Source of the DNA: Tragulus kanchil
Taxonomy: Eukaryota > Chordata > Mammalia > Artiodactyla > Tragulidae
Direction: 5' to 3'
DNA: 64,000 bases
NCBI GenBank assembly: GCA_022376925.1
Contig: JAIOJX010000026.1
Span: 255,313,330 to 255,377,329 of the forward strand
In this document: positions 47,064-57,555 of the stretch, piece after piece
How positions within the stretch are numbered: position 1 is the first letter of the stretch
Layout of the letters: every line of letters starts with the position of its first letter
Position numbers and translations under genes: made by a program
The notes under the pieces: model-generated
The model's database searches: none
Seen by the model: the letters and a program-made list of their open reading frames with translations, nothing else
What the model was told of the DNA's origin: nothing

Positions 47064-49252
47064 TAGCTTCTAGTTCATTTTATTTTAAAGGGAAATTAAA
47101 ATTAGGTCACTTCTGCTTGTAACCTGCATAGTAATTAAACAAGCAGCTATTTCTTATTTAAATTCTACCTCTACTTCAGATGCAAAATTTCATTTTATCT
47201 CAATATCTTGTCATTAGCTATTCAAGATAATTATCTTTTGTATCTAGACAGTGTACATGCTTTATATAAATAGTGGAAAAAACCCATTTTTTTAAAGTTG
47301 AAAATTGCTTCAGGTCTTTGAAATAAAAATCAAATATTTATAGTATGGGAGAAAACATTTTCATATATTCTATGTAAAGCTTTCCACTTTGCAGTTGTTT
47401 TCAGAGACTGCCATCGTGAGTTATGGTGGAACAGTGCTCTTTCTGACCTTTGAACAAAGATGCATGACTTAGCTTTTGGCATTCTTCCTAACAACACCCT
47501 AGAGGACAAAGCTGTATCCTAATGTGACATATATTTGAAAATGTCTTGTATAGAGGATAAATCTGATTTGTAAATGTATCAAGAGCAGATTCAAAATAGG
47601 CTGAAACTTGCATTTATCTGGTTCAGAAAAATGATATGTCTCAACTTTGGTTTTTCTATTGCTATTATTGCTTAAACCAACATATTTTCTTAAACAAACA
47701 GAAGAGCAATGGATTCTGAAATATATCTTCATTTTAAGTTTTTTCTCTCATTTATAGCATACGTTTCTTTAACTGATTTAAAAGACTTTAGCCTGCCTTG
47801 TCAGAGAGAAAACAGGACTACAGGCTATAAAGCAGGTCCTTTTGCTGCATATTTTACTGCATTTGAAACACATGAGAGCTAATCTTTTTAGGTTGAAATG
47901 TGTCTATAATTCAGGCTTCCCAGGTGGTTCAGACAGTAAAGAATCTGCCTGCAATGGAGGACACCCAGGTTTGATCCATGAGTCAGGAAAATCCTCTGAA
48001 AAAGGGAATGGCTACCCACTCTAGAATTCTTGCCTGGAAAATCCCATGGATAGAGGAACCTGACTGGCTACATTCCATGAGGTGGCAAAGACTTGGACAC
48101 CATTGAGTGACTAACACTTTAACTTTTCCCCATGTCTATAATCCTATAGCTGAAAGAACTAGCTTCTAGTTCATTTTATTTTAAAGGAAATTAAAATTAG
48201 GTCACTTCTGCTTGTAACCTGCATAGTAATTAAACAAGCAGCTATTTCTTATTTAAATTCTACCTCTACTTCAGATGCAAAATTTCATTTTATCTCAATA
48301 TCTTGTCATTAGCTATTCAAGATAATTATCTTTTGTATCTAGACAGTGTACATGCTTTATATAAATAGTGGAAAACCCATTTTTTAAAGTTGAAAATTGC
48401 TTCAGGTCTTTGAAATAAAAATCAAATATTTATAGTATGGGAGAAAACATTTTCATATATTCTATGTAAAGCTTTCCACTTTGCAGTTGTTTTCAGAGAC
48501 TGCCATCGTGAGTTATGGTGGAACAGTGCTCTTTCTGACCTTTGAACAAAGATGCATGACTTAGCTTTTGGCATTCTTCCTAACAACACCCTAGAGGACA
48601 AAGCTGTATCCTAATGTGACATATATTTGAAAATGTCTTGTATAGAGGATAAATCTGATTTGTAAATGTATCAAGAGCAGATTCAAAATAGGCTGAAACT
48701 TGCATTTATCTGGTTCAGAAAAATGATATGTCTCAACTTTGGTTTTTCTATTGCTATTATTGCTTAAACCAACATATTTTCTTAAACAAACAGAAGAGCA
48801 ATGGATTCTGAAATATATCTTCATTTTAAGTTTTTTCTCTCATTTATAGCATACGTTTCTTTAACTGATTTAAAAGACTTTAGCCTGCCTTGTCAGAGAG
48901 AAAACAGGACTACAGGCTATAAAGCAGGTCCTTTTGCTGCATATTTTACTGCATTTGAAACACATGAGAGCTAATCTTTTTAGGTTGAAATGTGTCTATA
49001 ATTCAGGCTTCCCAGGTGGTTCAGACAGTAAAGAATCTGCCTGCAATGGAGGACACCCAGGTTTGATCCATGAGTCAGGAAAATCCTCTGAAAAAGGGAA
49101 TGGCTACCCACTCTAGAATTCTTGCCTGGAAAATCCCATGGATAGAGGAACCTGACTGGCTACATTCCATGAGGTGGCAAAGACTTGGACACCATTGAGT
49201 GACTAACACTTTAACTTTTCCCCATGTCTATAATCCTATAGCTGAAAGAACT
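47064..49252. repeat. Direct duplication 15 (offset 1096 falling to 1092 bp)
   Basis: Bases 47064-48160 recur at 48161-49252 with no spacer. The join is GAAAGAACT|AGCTTC. Four bases are lost in copy 2 in homopolymers: one G at 48187, two A and one T near 48375. Content: unique intron and a Bov-tA. Confidence 0.95.
47914..48125 (+). mobile_element. Bov-tA SINE (again at 49006-49217, 3' part at 50175-50332)
   Basis: Sense Bov-tA, near full length: 'ggcttcccaggtggttcaga', 'gcctgcaatggaggacaccc', 'gggaatggctacccactcta', 'aaatcccatggatagaggaa' and 'gactaacactttaac'. Copies 2 and 3 come from overlapping duplications 15 and 16. Confidence 0.88.
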
Positions 49253-49754
49253 GATTTGCCAAACATGGAGGACAAATCTTTATTAGGATTATGTTCAGGA
49301 ATTAAAAGAATTTCAAAGAAGAAACACTTTTCTTTTTTTTTTTTACTTTTCTAATAGTCATAAACTCAAGCTTAGAAATACATCTTGGAAGACCCATTCA
49401 ACTTTAGTCTACATTTTAATTTCTTCTTTGTGCTTAGTGTTCACTTTTAAGGCAATTTTTCCATAGGTGTTCACAATCAGATAAAAGTTGTAAATTATCT
49501 GTATTTTACTTCTTTCAGTATATGGTATTTTGTCCATTTCTACATGGTCAAAATGGATTAGGCTCACACCCTTCCCATTATTTTACTGAATAACAAATTA
49601 CTAAGTCTATTGTTTCGAGTGCATACAGTGTTCAAAAAACAGAGCCTATGCCCAGGCATTCTAAATAGGTAAAAAATATTTTGGAGAAACAGAATGAAGG
49701 TTTAATGCATATGATTGTAATTTGCAGTTTAGTTTGAATAAAATACATTAAACT
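49253..49754. other. Intronic sequence (again at 50368-50869)
   Basis: Unique sequence with a T11-T12 run near 49335. No gene. It is repeated once by duplication 16. Confidence 0.4.
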
Positions 49755-50083
49755 GGGCTTCCCCTGGTGGTCCAGTGGGTAAGGACACTGCCTTGCAGTG
49801 CAAGGTGCGCCGGTTCAATCCCTGGCCTGGGAAGATCCCACGTGCCGCGGAGCGGCTGGACCGATGTGTCCAATTACCGAGCCGGAGCTCTGGAGCGCAT
49901 GCGCCCAGAGCCGGCGCTCTGCAAGGACAGACGCCACCGCGATGGGAGGCCCACGCGGGCCAAAGAACAAAGACGGATGAAAATAGAGAAATGAAAGACC
50001 AATAGAAGTGGCCCGCCGGCTCCTCTGCCTCCCCAGCCCGACCCCCGCCCAAAATAAATAAGTAAATAAATATTTAAAAAAAA
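49755..50083 (+). mobile_element. CHR-like SINE, CpG-rich (again at 50870-51198 and, eroded, 52028-52285)
   Basis: Best-preserved member here: head 'gggcttcccctggtggtcca', A/B-box-like tRNA part with 'gtgcgccggttcaatccctg', a CpG-dense body ('gagcgcatgcgcccagagcc'), a pyrimidine/C-rich 3' segment and an 'aaataaataagtaaataaat' tail. Retained CpGs suggest a recent insertion. The third copy has many 1-4 base deletions. Possible weak target repeats ATTAAACTG/ATTATACTG flank it. Confidence 0.85.
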
Positions 50084-51723
50084 TTATACTGAAGCAAAGT
50101 CATTAGAGTTATAGTTTACTTCATAATTGTTACTAATTGCTTTCAAGATTGGTTCCCCGCAACGGCCCTCTTAGGGTTTGATCCATGAGTCAGGAAAATC
50201 CTCTGAAAAAGGGAATGGCTACCCACTCTAGAATTCTTGCCTGGAAAATCCCATGGATAGAGGAACCTGACTGGCTACATTCCATGAGGTGGCAAAGACT
50301 TGGACACCATTGAGTGACTAACACTTTAACTTTTCCCCATGTCTATAATCCTATAGCTGAAAGAACTGATTTGCCAAACATGGAGGACAAATCTTTATTA
50401 GGATTATGTTCAGGAATTAAAAGAATTTCAAAGAAGAAACACTTTTCTTTTTTTTTTTTACTTTTCTAATAGTCATAAACTCAAGCTTAGAAATACATCT
50501 TGGAAGACCCATTCAACTTTAGTCTACATTTTAATTTCTTCTTTGTGCTTAGTGTTCACTTTTAAGGCAATTTTTCCATAGGTGTTCACAATCAGATAAA
50601 AGTTGTAAATTATCTGTATTTTACTTCTTTCAGTATATGGTATTTTGTCCATTTCTACATGGTCAAAATGGATTAGGCTCACACCCTTCCCATTATTTTA
50701 CTGAATAACAAATTACTAAGTCTATTGTTTCGAGTGCATACAGTGTTCAAAAAACAGAGCCTATGCCCAGGCATTCTAAATAGGTAAAAAATATTTTGGA
50801 GAAACAGAATGAAGGTTTAATGCATATGATTGTAATTTGCAGTTTAGTTTGAATAAAATACATTAAACTGGGCTTCCCCTGGTGGTCCAGTGGGTAAGGA
50901 CACTGCCTTGCAGTGCAAGGTGCGCCGGTTCAATCCCTGGCCTGGGAAGATCCCACGTGCCGCGGAGCGGCTGGACCGATGTGTCCAATTACCGAGCCGG
51001 AGCTCTGGAGCGCATGCGCCCAGAGCCGGCGCTCTGCAAGGACAGACGCCACCGCGATGGGAGGCCCACGCGGGCCAAAGAACAAAGACGGATGAAAATA
51101 GAGAAATGAAAGACCAATAGAAGTGGCCCGCCGGCTCCTCTGCCTCCCCAGCCCGACCCCCGCCCAAAATAAATAAGTAAATAAATATTTAAAAAAAATT
51201 ATACTGAAGCAAAGTCATTAGAGTTATAGTTTACTTCATAATTGTTACTAATTGCTTTCAAGAGATTGGTTCCCCCCAACCTTGCTTATAATGGCAATGT
51301 GATTATTTATCCCTACCATAGCATTAGTGGTGTTAATATTAATGGTTTTTATATTTCCCTTGTATAGTTCAGAATGTCATCTTGTTAATAAGAATTCTTT
51401 ATCAGAGATAATGCATGTTGATAAATTGACAAGATAACCGTTTTCTGGTTTTTGTCTCACTCACAAATATTGCCAACTGGAATGTTTGACTGCCTTTGAT
51501 TTCATGGAAAACCAAATGACATTCCTTCTCTGAATATGTGGTCAAATTAATCTTAGTCTTTTATTTTGTAAGCTAACACTTGATAATCAAATAGAATAGT
51601 CATATACAAATAGATTTATGTTACTGAATCAAGCCCCTGAATTATCTGGTCACATTAAAGCTTATTTTCTGAAATTAAGAGAATATATGCACTATCATTT
51701 AGTCTTCTTTCTCTCTTTTCCAG

Positions 51724-51805
51724 AGAAATGATGAAGAGGCAGTTGTGGACAGAGGCGGAACTCGTTCTATTCTCAAAACACACTTTGAGAAAGAAGATTT
51801 AGAAG
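51724..51805 (+). CDS. SLC4A10: SLC4A10 N-terminal coding exon (copy 1)
   Basis: This is a coding exon of the sodium-coupled bicarbonate transporter NBCn2/NCBE, a plasma-membrane protein of neurons and choroid plexus that moves Na+ and HCO3-. The exon is preceded by a long pyrimidine tract ending in CAG (51722-51723 is the acceptor AG) and followed by GTAAGA at 51806. Read in phase 0 it starts RNDEEAVVDRGGTRS and ends KTHFEKEDLE plus the first base of a Gly codon, so it spans phase 0 to phase 1 over 82 nt. From memory this is about residues 17-43 of SLC4A10, in the cytosolic N-terminus. The paralogues SLC4A7 and SLC4A8 keep DEEAVVD but diverge just after it. The start exon and the next exon (expected to begin HRTLF) are not in the window. 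A second copy of the exon lies 1087 bp downstream and is probably an assembly duplicate. Confidence 0.9.
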
Positions 51806-52810
51806 GTAAGACGTTTGGAGGAAAGGGGATACCTATTGGTTTTTCAAAGAGAAATGTGGAGTTTGTTGCACTGGGGAGAATTGCAAAGTTAATATCAGAA
51901 TAGTGGCAGTGGTGGGGTTGGATATGACTTTTTTGATGAAGTCTGGAATGCCAATAGACAGTCCTACAAACAATGAGAAGCATTAATTCATTCACCAGAC
52001 ATTCACTGAAAAGACTATTTGCCAGTTGGAGCCTGGACCGGGAATCCCACGTGCGCGGAGCGGCTGGACCGATGTGTCCAATTACCGAGCCGGAGCTCTG
52101 GGCGCATGCGCCCAGAGCCGGCGCTCTGAGACAGACGCCACAGCGATGGGAGGCCCACGGGCCAAAGAACAAAGACGGATGAAAATAGAGAAATGAAAGA
52201 CCAATAGAAGTGGCCCGCCGGCTACTCTGCCTCCCCAGCCCGACCCCCGCCCAAAATAAATAAGTAAATAAATATTTAAAAAAAATTATACTGAAGCAAA
52301 GTCATTAGAGTTATAGTTTACTTCATAATTGTTACTAATTGCTTTCAAGAGATTGGTTCCCCCCAACCTTGCTTATAATGGCAATGTGATTATTTATCCC
52401 TACCATAGCATTAGTGGTGTTAATATTAATGGTTTTTATATTTCCCTTGTATAGTTCAGAATGTCATCTTGTTAATAAGAATTCTTTATCAGAGATAATG
52501 CATGTTGATAAATTGACAAGATAACCGTTTTCTGGTTTTTGTCTCACTCACAAATATTGCCAACTGGAATGTTTGACTGCCTTTGATTTCATGGAAAACC
52601 AAATGACATTCCTTCTCTGAATATGTGGTCAAATTAATCTTAGTCTTTTATTTTGTAAGCTAACACTTGATAATCAAATAGAATAGTCATATACAAATAG
52701 ATTTATGTTACTGAATCAAGCCCCTGAATTATCTGGTCACATTAAAGCTTATTTTCTGAAATTAAGAGAATATATGCACTATCATTTAGTCTTCTTTCTC
52801 TCTTTTCCAG

Positions 52811-52892
52811 AGAAATGATGAAGAGGCAGTTGTGGACAGAGGCGGAACTCGTTCTATTCTCAAAACACACTTTGAGAAAGAAGATTTAGAAG
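52811..52892 (+). CDS. SLC4A10: SLC4A10 N-terminal coding exon (copy 2, probable assembly duplicate)
   Basis: This copy has the same 82 bases, acceptor tract and GTAAGA donor as the exon at 51724-51805. The flanking intron differs only by small indels, for example an extra A in the A-run about 90 bp after the donor. Splicing both copies together would add 82 nt, and 82 is not divisible by three, so the SLC4A10 frame would be lost. A functional tandem exon is therefore unlikely unless the two were used exclusively. The downstream flank of this copy continues cleanly into intron, while the downstream flank of copy 1 breaks into a junction at about 52010. This makes copy 2 the better guide to the true right-hand context. 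Confidence 0.6.
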
Positions 52893-53385
52893 GTAAGACG
52901 TTTGGAGGAAAGGGGATACCTATTGGTTTTTCAAAGAGAAATGTGGAGTTTGTTGCACTGGGGAGAATTGCAAAAGTTAATATCAGAATAGTGGCAGTGG
53001 TGGGGTTGGATATGACTTTTTTGATGAAGTCTGGAATGCCAATAGACAGTCCTACAAACAATGAGAAGCATTAATTCATTCACCAGACATTCACTGAAAC
53101 TATTCTATATTCCTGTACTGTATTGTGTGCCAGTTTTTCAATAATCCTTGCTTCAAGGAGTTAAAATTAACTGTGGGAATGAAAAGAAAAAGATGGTGAC
53201 TGACCAGCATACTGGGGGCTATGTAACAGAGGAAGACAGGAGGAGAATCTAGCTCACCCTATGTTGTTGGGGTAGACTGCCACTAGAAGGGAATTAAGGA
53301 CAGCTGGTATTCTAGTTTTCCTAAGATATACGCAGAGAGGGCTTGAGACATCATCTGTGTGATCAGATAATTCAAAAGGGAGACT

Positions 53386-53602
53386 CTGAACCAGACTATA
53401 CTGGGTTCAAATAGCAGTTCTGTCCCTTATTTGCTACAAACCTTTGGCTAGTTACTTTCTCTGCACCTCAGGTTCTTCTCTCTTGTTAAAATAATGACAA
53501 AAGAATGTGTTTCCTAAAGTTTTTATGAGAAATAAAGGCAAAATCCTTGGAATAGTATCTGGCATAAGAGTTACGTAAGTGTTGACAATTATTATTACAC
53601 CA
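53386..53602 (+). mobile_element. MIR SINE relic (again at 54474-54690)
   Basis: MIR order is preserved: 'gaaccagactatactgggtt', 'caaatagcagttctgtccct', 'ttggctagttactttctctg', 'cctcaggttcttctctcttg', 'gaatagtatctggcataaga' and an ATTATTATT end. The second copy belongs to duplication 18. Confidence 0.8.
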
Positions 53603-53970
53603 CAATGAATGTACACACATTCTCAGTTCAGTTTTACGTTTTGCAAGAAATTATTACTAGTGAGATACAGGTATATGGTATTTTCCACCTTTTGTTGAAA
53701 AGTGAAACCCAAATCATCTTAAGTAAAATGAATCAGAGATAGTAATAATCTTCTGCAGTTGAAAAGTGTTTATTTCCCTTAAGAATTGTAATGTAGCCAC
53801 TTAAATTACAATTAACTTTGTTATTCTTGGGTCTTACCTTTAGCTACAACAATTAAATCACAGGATAGGAAATACACTATTTTCAGTTAAATATTCACAC
53901 TGTGTGCTTGACATTTTGCTTGATGCACAAAACCATCCAAGGTCTGGAAAGGGTATACTTACTGCATGAC

Positions 53971-53981
53971 AGACTTAGAAG
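53971..53981 (+). pseudogene. SLC4A10: Residual 3' end of the SLC4A10 exon with a third donor site
   Basis: Only the last 11 bases of the exon (AGACTTAGAAG, with C where the full copies have T) appear here. They are followed by the same GTAAGACG donor and about 1.08 kb of the same downstream intron. No acceptor or upstream exon part is present. This marks the left edge of the duplication whose first copy begins at about 52883. It is a duplication remnant, not an exon. Confidence 0.8.
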
Positions 53982-54962
53982 GTAAGACGTTTGGAGGAAA
54001 GGGATACCTATTGGTTTTTCAAAGAGAAATGTGGAGTTTGTTGCACTGGGGAGAATTGCAAGTTAATATCAGTGGCAGTGGTGGGGTTGGATATGACTTT
54101 TTTGATGAAGTCTGGAATGCCAATAGACAGTCCTACAAACAATGAGAAGCATTAATTCATTCACCAGACATTCACTGAAACTATTCTATATTCCTGTACT
54201 GTATTGTGTGCCAGTTTTTCAATAATCCTTGCTTCAAGGAGTTAAAATTAACTGTGGGAATGAAAAGAAAAAGATGGTGACTGACCAGCATACTGGGGGC
54301 TATGTAACAGAGGAAGACAGGAGGAGAATCTAGCTCACCCTATGTTGTTGGGGTAGACTGCCACTAGAAGGGAATTAAGGACAGCTGGTATTCTAGTTTT
54401 CCTAAGATATACGCGAGAGAGGGCTTGAGACATCATCTGTGTGATCAGATAATTCAAAAGGGAGACTCTGAACCAGACTATACTGGGTTCAAATAGCAGT
54501 TCTGTCCCTTATTTGCTACAAACCTTTGGCTAGTTACTTTCTCTGCACCTCAGGTTCTTCTCTCTTGTTAAAATAATGACAAAAGAATGTGTTTCCTAAA
54601 GTTTTTATGAGAAATAAAGGCAAAATCCTTGGAATAGTATCTGGCATAAGAGTTACGTAAGTGTTGACAATTATTATTACACCACAATGAATGTACACAC
54701 ATTCTCAGTTCAGTTTTACGTTTTGCAAGAAATTATTACTAGTGAGATACAGGTATATGGTATTTTCCACCTTTTTGTTGAAAAGTGAAACCCAAATCAT
54801 CTTAAGTAAAATGAATCAGAGATAGTAATAATCTTCTGCAGTTGAAAAGTGTTTATTTCCCTTAAGAATTGTAATGTAGCCACTTAAATTACAATTAACT
54901 TTGTTATTCTTGGGTCTTACCTTTAGCTACAACAATTAAATCACAGGAGAGGAAATACACTA

Positions 54963-57150
54963 TTTTCAGACAACTTTCAAACTATTCACACTGTGTGCTT
55001 GACATTTTGCTTGATGCACAAAAACCATCCAAGGTCTGGAAAGGGTATACTTACTGCATGGACTCAGTTATTTGCATGTCTCCAAATTCATTGTGGGTTT
55101 CCCTGGTGACCCAGAATCTGCCTGCGGTGTGGGAGACCTGAGTTCGATCGCTGAGTTGGGAAGATCCTCTGGAGAAGGGCATGGCAGCCCACTAAAGTAT
55201 TTTTGCCTGAAGAATCCCCATGGACAAGAGGAGGCTGGTGGTCTGTAGTCCATGGGGTCACAAAGAGTTGGACATGACTGAGAGACTGAACACAGCAAAA
55301 TATATTCATTGTGTGAATTGAAGGGAGCAGAAACTTGAGAAAATCTAACCCAGTAGTGAGTAATGTGAAAGTAATTTTCCCTTAGATTGGAAATGCTCTT
55401 ATTTTTTTTTTAAGCACTGTACTTACTGTCCTATTTATGCTGTGCCGTGACTTAAACTATGCTGATACTGACTAAACTCACACAAGAAACCCTAATAAAG
55501 CAAGAATTTAGTGTAAAAAATATGCCCAATACCAGGGAAAAACCATCTTGGGTTTAAAGATTGATTGATAATCCACACAAGGATAATTAGAAGATAACAG
55601 TAATTTATAAATAGCTAAAGCAAAGTGCTGAGTGGTCCCTTTGAATTGAAAATATGTAATTACTAAAAGATTTACTAAGGTCATTTTTAATTATTGTATC
55701 AACATATATTAAATACATTCCATTTTATAGGGAATGGTTAGGAAATACACATAACAGTGTACAATGCTTTTTAAAAGAGATTTCTGACTAGAAAAACACA
55801 GTTGGTAAATAATATTTGTTCTGTTTGCTGATGTGTATAGTGGGTATTTTAATCCCAGAAGTGAATAATTGTGATTAAGTTGCTCAGTCACTCACTCAGT
55901 CACTCAGTTGTGTCCGATTCTTTGCAACTCCATGGACTGTAGCCCACTAGGCTCCTCTGTCCTTGGAGTTTTCCAGGCAAGAATACTGGAGTGGATAGCT
56001 ATTCCCTTCTCCAGGTATTCGTCCCAACCCAGGAATTGAATGTGGGTCTCCTGCACTTTTCAGACAACTTTCAAACTATTCACACTGTGTGCTTGACATT
56101 TTGCTTGATGCACAAAAACCATCCAAGGTCTGGAAAGGGTATACTTACTGCATGGACTCAGTTATTTGCATGTCTCCAAATTCATTGTGGGTTTCCCTGG
56201 TGACCCAGAATCTGCCTGCGGTGTGGGAGACCTGAGTTCGATCGCTGAGTTGGGAAGATCCTCTGGAGAAGGGCATGGCAGCCCACTAAAGTATTTTTGC
56301 CTGAAGAATCCCCATGGACAAGAGGAGGCTGGTGGTCTGTAGTCCATGGGGTCACAAAGAGTTGGACATGACTGAGAGACTGAACACAGCAAAATATATT
56401 CATTGTGTGAATTGAAGGGAGCAGAAACTTGAGAAAATCTAACCCAGTAGTGAGTAATGTGAAAGTAATTTTCCCTTAGATTGGAAATGCTCTTATTTTT
56501 TTTTTAAGCACTGTACTTACTGTCCTATTTATGCTGTGCCGTGACTTAAACTATGCTGATACTGACTAAACTCACACAAGAAACCCTAATAAAGCAAGAA
56601 TTTAGTGTAAAAAATATGCCCAATACCAGGGAAAAACCATCTTGGGTTTAAAGATTGATTGATAATCCACACAAGGATAATTAGAAGATAACAGTAATTT
56701 ATAAATAGCTAAAGCAAAGTGCTGAGTGGTCCCTTTGAATTGAAAATATGTAATTACTAAAAGATTTACTAAGGTCATTTTTAATTATTGTATCAACATA
56801 TATTAAATACATTCCATTTTATAGGGAATGGTTAGGAAATACACATAACAGTGTACAATGCTTTTTAAAAGAGATTTCTGACTAGAAAAACACAGTTGGT
56901 AAATAATATTTGTTCTGTTTGCTGATGTGTATAGTGGGTATTTTAATCCCAGAAGTGAATAATTGTGATTAAGTTGCTCAGTCACTCACTCAGTCACTCA
57001 GTTGTGTCCGATTCTTTGCAACTCCATGGACTGTAGCCCACTAGGCTCCTCTGTCCTTGGAGTTTTCCAGGCAAGAATACTGGAGTGGATAGCTATTCCC
57101 TTCTCCAGGTATTCGTCCCAACCCAGGAATTGAATGTGGGTCTCCTGCAC
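54963..57150. repeat. Direct duplication 19 (offset 1094 bp, no spacer)
   Basis: Bases 54963-56056 recur at 56057-57150. The join falls inside a Bov-tA: copy 1 breaks off at CTCCTGCAC and restarts at TTTTCAGACAAC, whereas copy 2 continues to the SINE's natural end. No substitution was noticed. Confidence 0.95.
55091..55296 (+). mobile_element. Bov-tA SINE (again at 56185-56390)
   Basis: Sense Bov-tA: 'gggtttccctggtgacccag', 'gcctgcggtgtgggagacct', 'ctctggagaagggcatggca', 'cacaaagagttggacatgac', ending 'gagactgaacacagca'. Open frames over it are SINE shadows. The second copy comes from duplication 19. Confidence 0.88.
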
Positions 57151-57187
57151 TGCTGGCAGATTCTTTACTCTCTGAGCCACCAGGGAT
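56971..57187 (-). mobile_element. Bov-tA SINE, complete copy (truncated twin at 55877-56056)
   Basis: Antisense Bov-tA from 'gttgctcagtcactcactca' to 'ctctgagccaccaggga'. The twin at 55877-56056 is cut by the junction of duplication 19. With the + strand Bov-tA about 600-780 bp to the left it forms an inverted pair. Confidence 0.88.
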
Positions 57188-57555
57188 GAAATTAATACCA
57201 CAGAATGCAAATGTAATATTACATTGTAGAATTTTAAAAGAAAATTATAAAAACCTTATTTATGTTGATTTTCTAAGTATTCGTTTTGCTCTCAGATCAT
57301 ACTAAATAGATAAACATTCCAGGATTTGCAGATGCTATAGAAGATTTGTTGTGATGCACACAGAGAACTAACTTATCTGATTACCTTGCATCAGAAAACA
57401 ATGCAGGGGCAATGAGGAGGTTTACAAAAAAATCAACAGCATAATATACTATAACATGGGTAAGAGGAGAGCACCAGAGAGAAAGGTGACATTACTAATG
57501 GTAATGATGGTGGTAATTTCTCCTGGTGGGGTAATTAAAGGAAAAGACCAGAGCA
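57188..57555. other. Intronic sequence, no feature recognised
   Basis: Unique sequence with no coding signal. Confidence 0.4.

Larger units (their letters stand above)
49060..51275. repeat. Direct duplication 16 (offset 1115 bp)
   Basis: Bases 49060-50158 recur at 50175-51275. The spacer and copy 1 end (50145-50174: 'agattggttccccgcaacgg') are an altered reading of the copy 2 right flank ('agagattggttccccccaac' at 51260). It carries the CpG-rich SINE. Confidence 0.95.
50935..53099. repeat. Direct duplication 17 carrying the SLC4A10 exon (offset 1087 bp)
   Basis: Bases of about 50935-52010 recur at about 52030-53099. The unit starts inside the SINE, contains the whole 82-nt SLC4A10 exon and ends in the next intron. 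The left end of copy 2 is deletion-rich ('cacgtgcgcggagcggctgg' against 'cacgtgccgcggagcggctg'). The spacer near 52010-52030 ('agactatttgccagttggag') is a contracted reading of the copy 2 right flank. Confidence 0.95.
52883..55059. repeat. Direct duplication 18 (offset 1088 bp)
   Basis: Bases 52883-53969 recur at 53971-55059, starting 10 bases before the exon end. This pair is the noisiest: copy 2 lacks bases in 'gcaaaagtt' and 'tcagaatagtggcag', and copy 1 lacks 'gacaactttcaaac'-type bases near 53888. Content: intron and a MIR. Confidence 0.95.

Noticed and set aside
49729..51167. GC-rich ORFs of 60-107 codons on both strands
   Set aside because: All lie within the CpG-rich SINE and its duplicate. 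GC-rich SINEs lack stops by chance.
51724..51805. Assignment of the exon to SLC4A8 or SLC4A7
   Set aside because: Both paralogues share DEEAVVD, but as I remember them they diverge in the following residues. DRGGTRSILKTHFEKEDLE fits SLC4A10.
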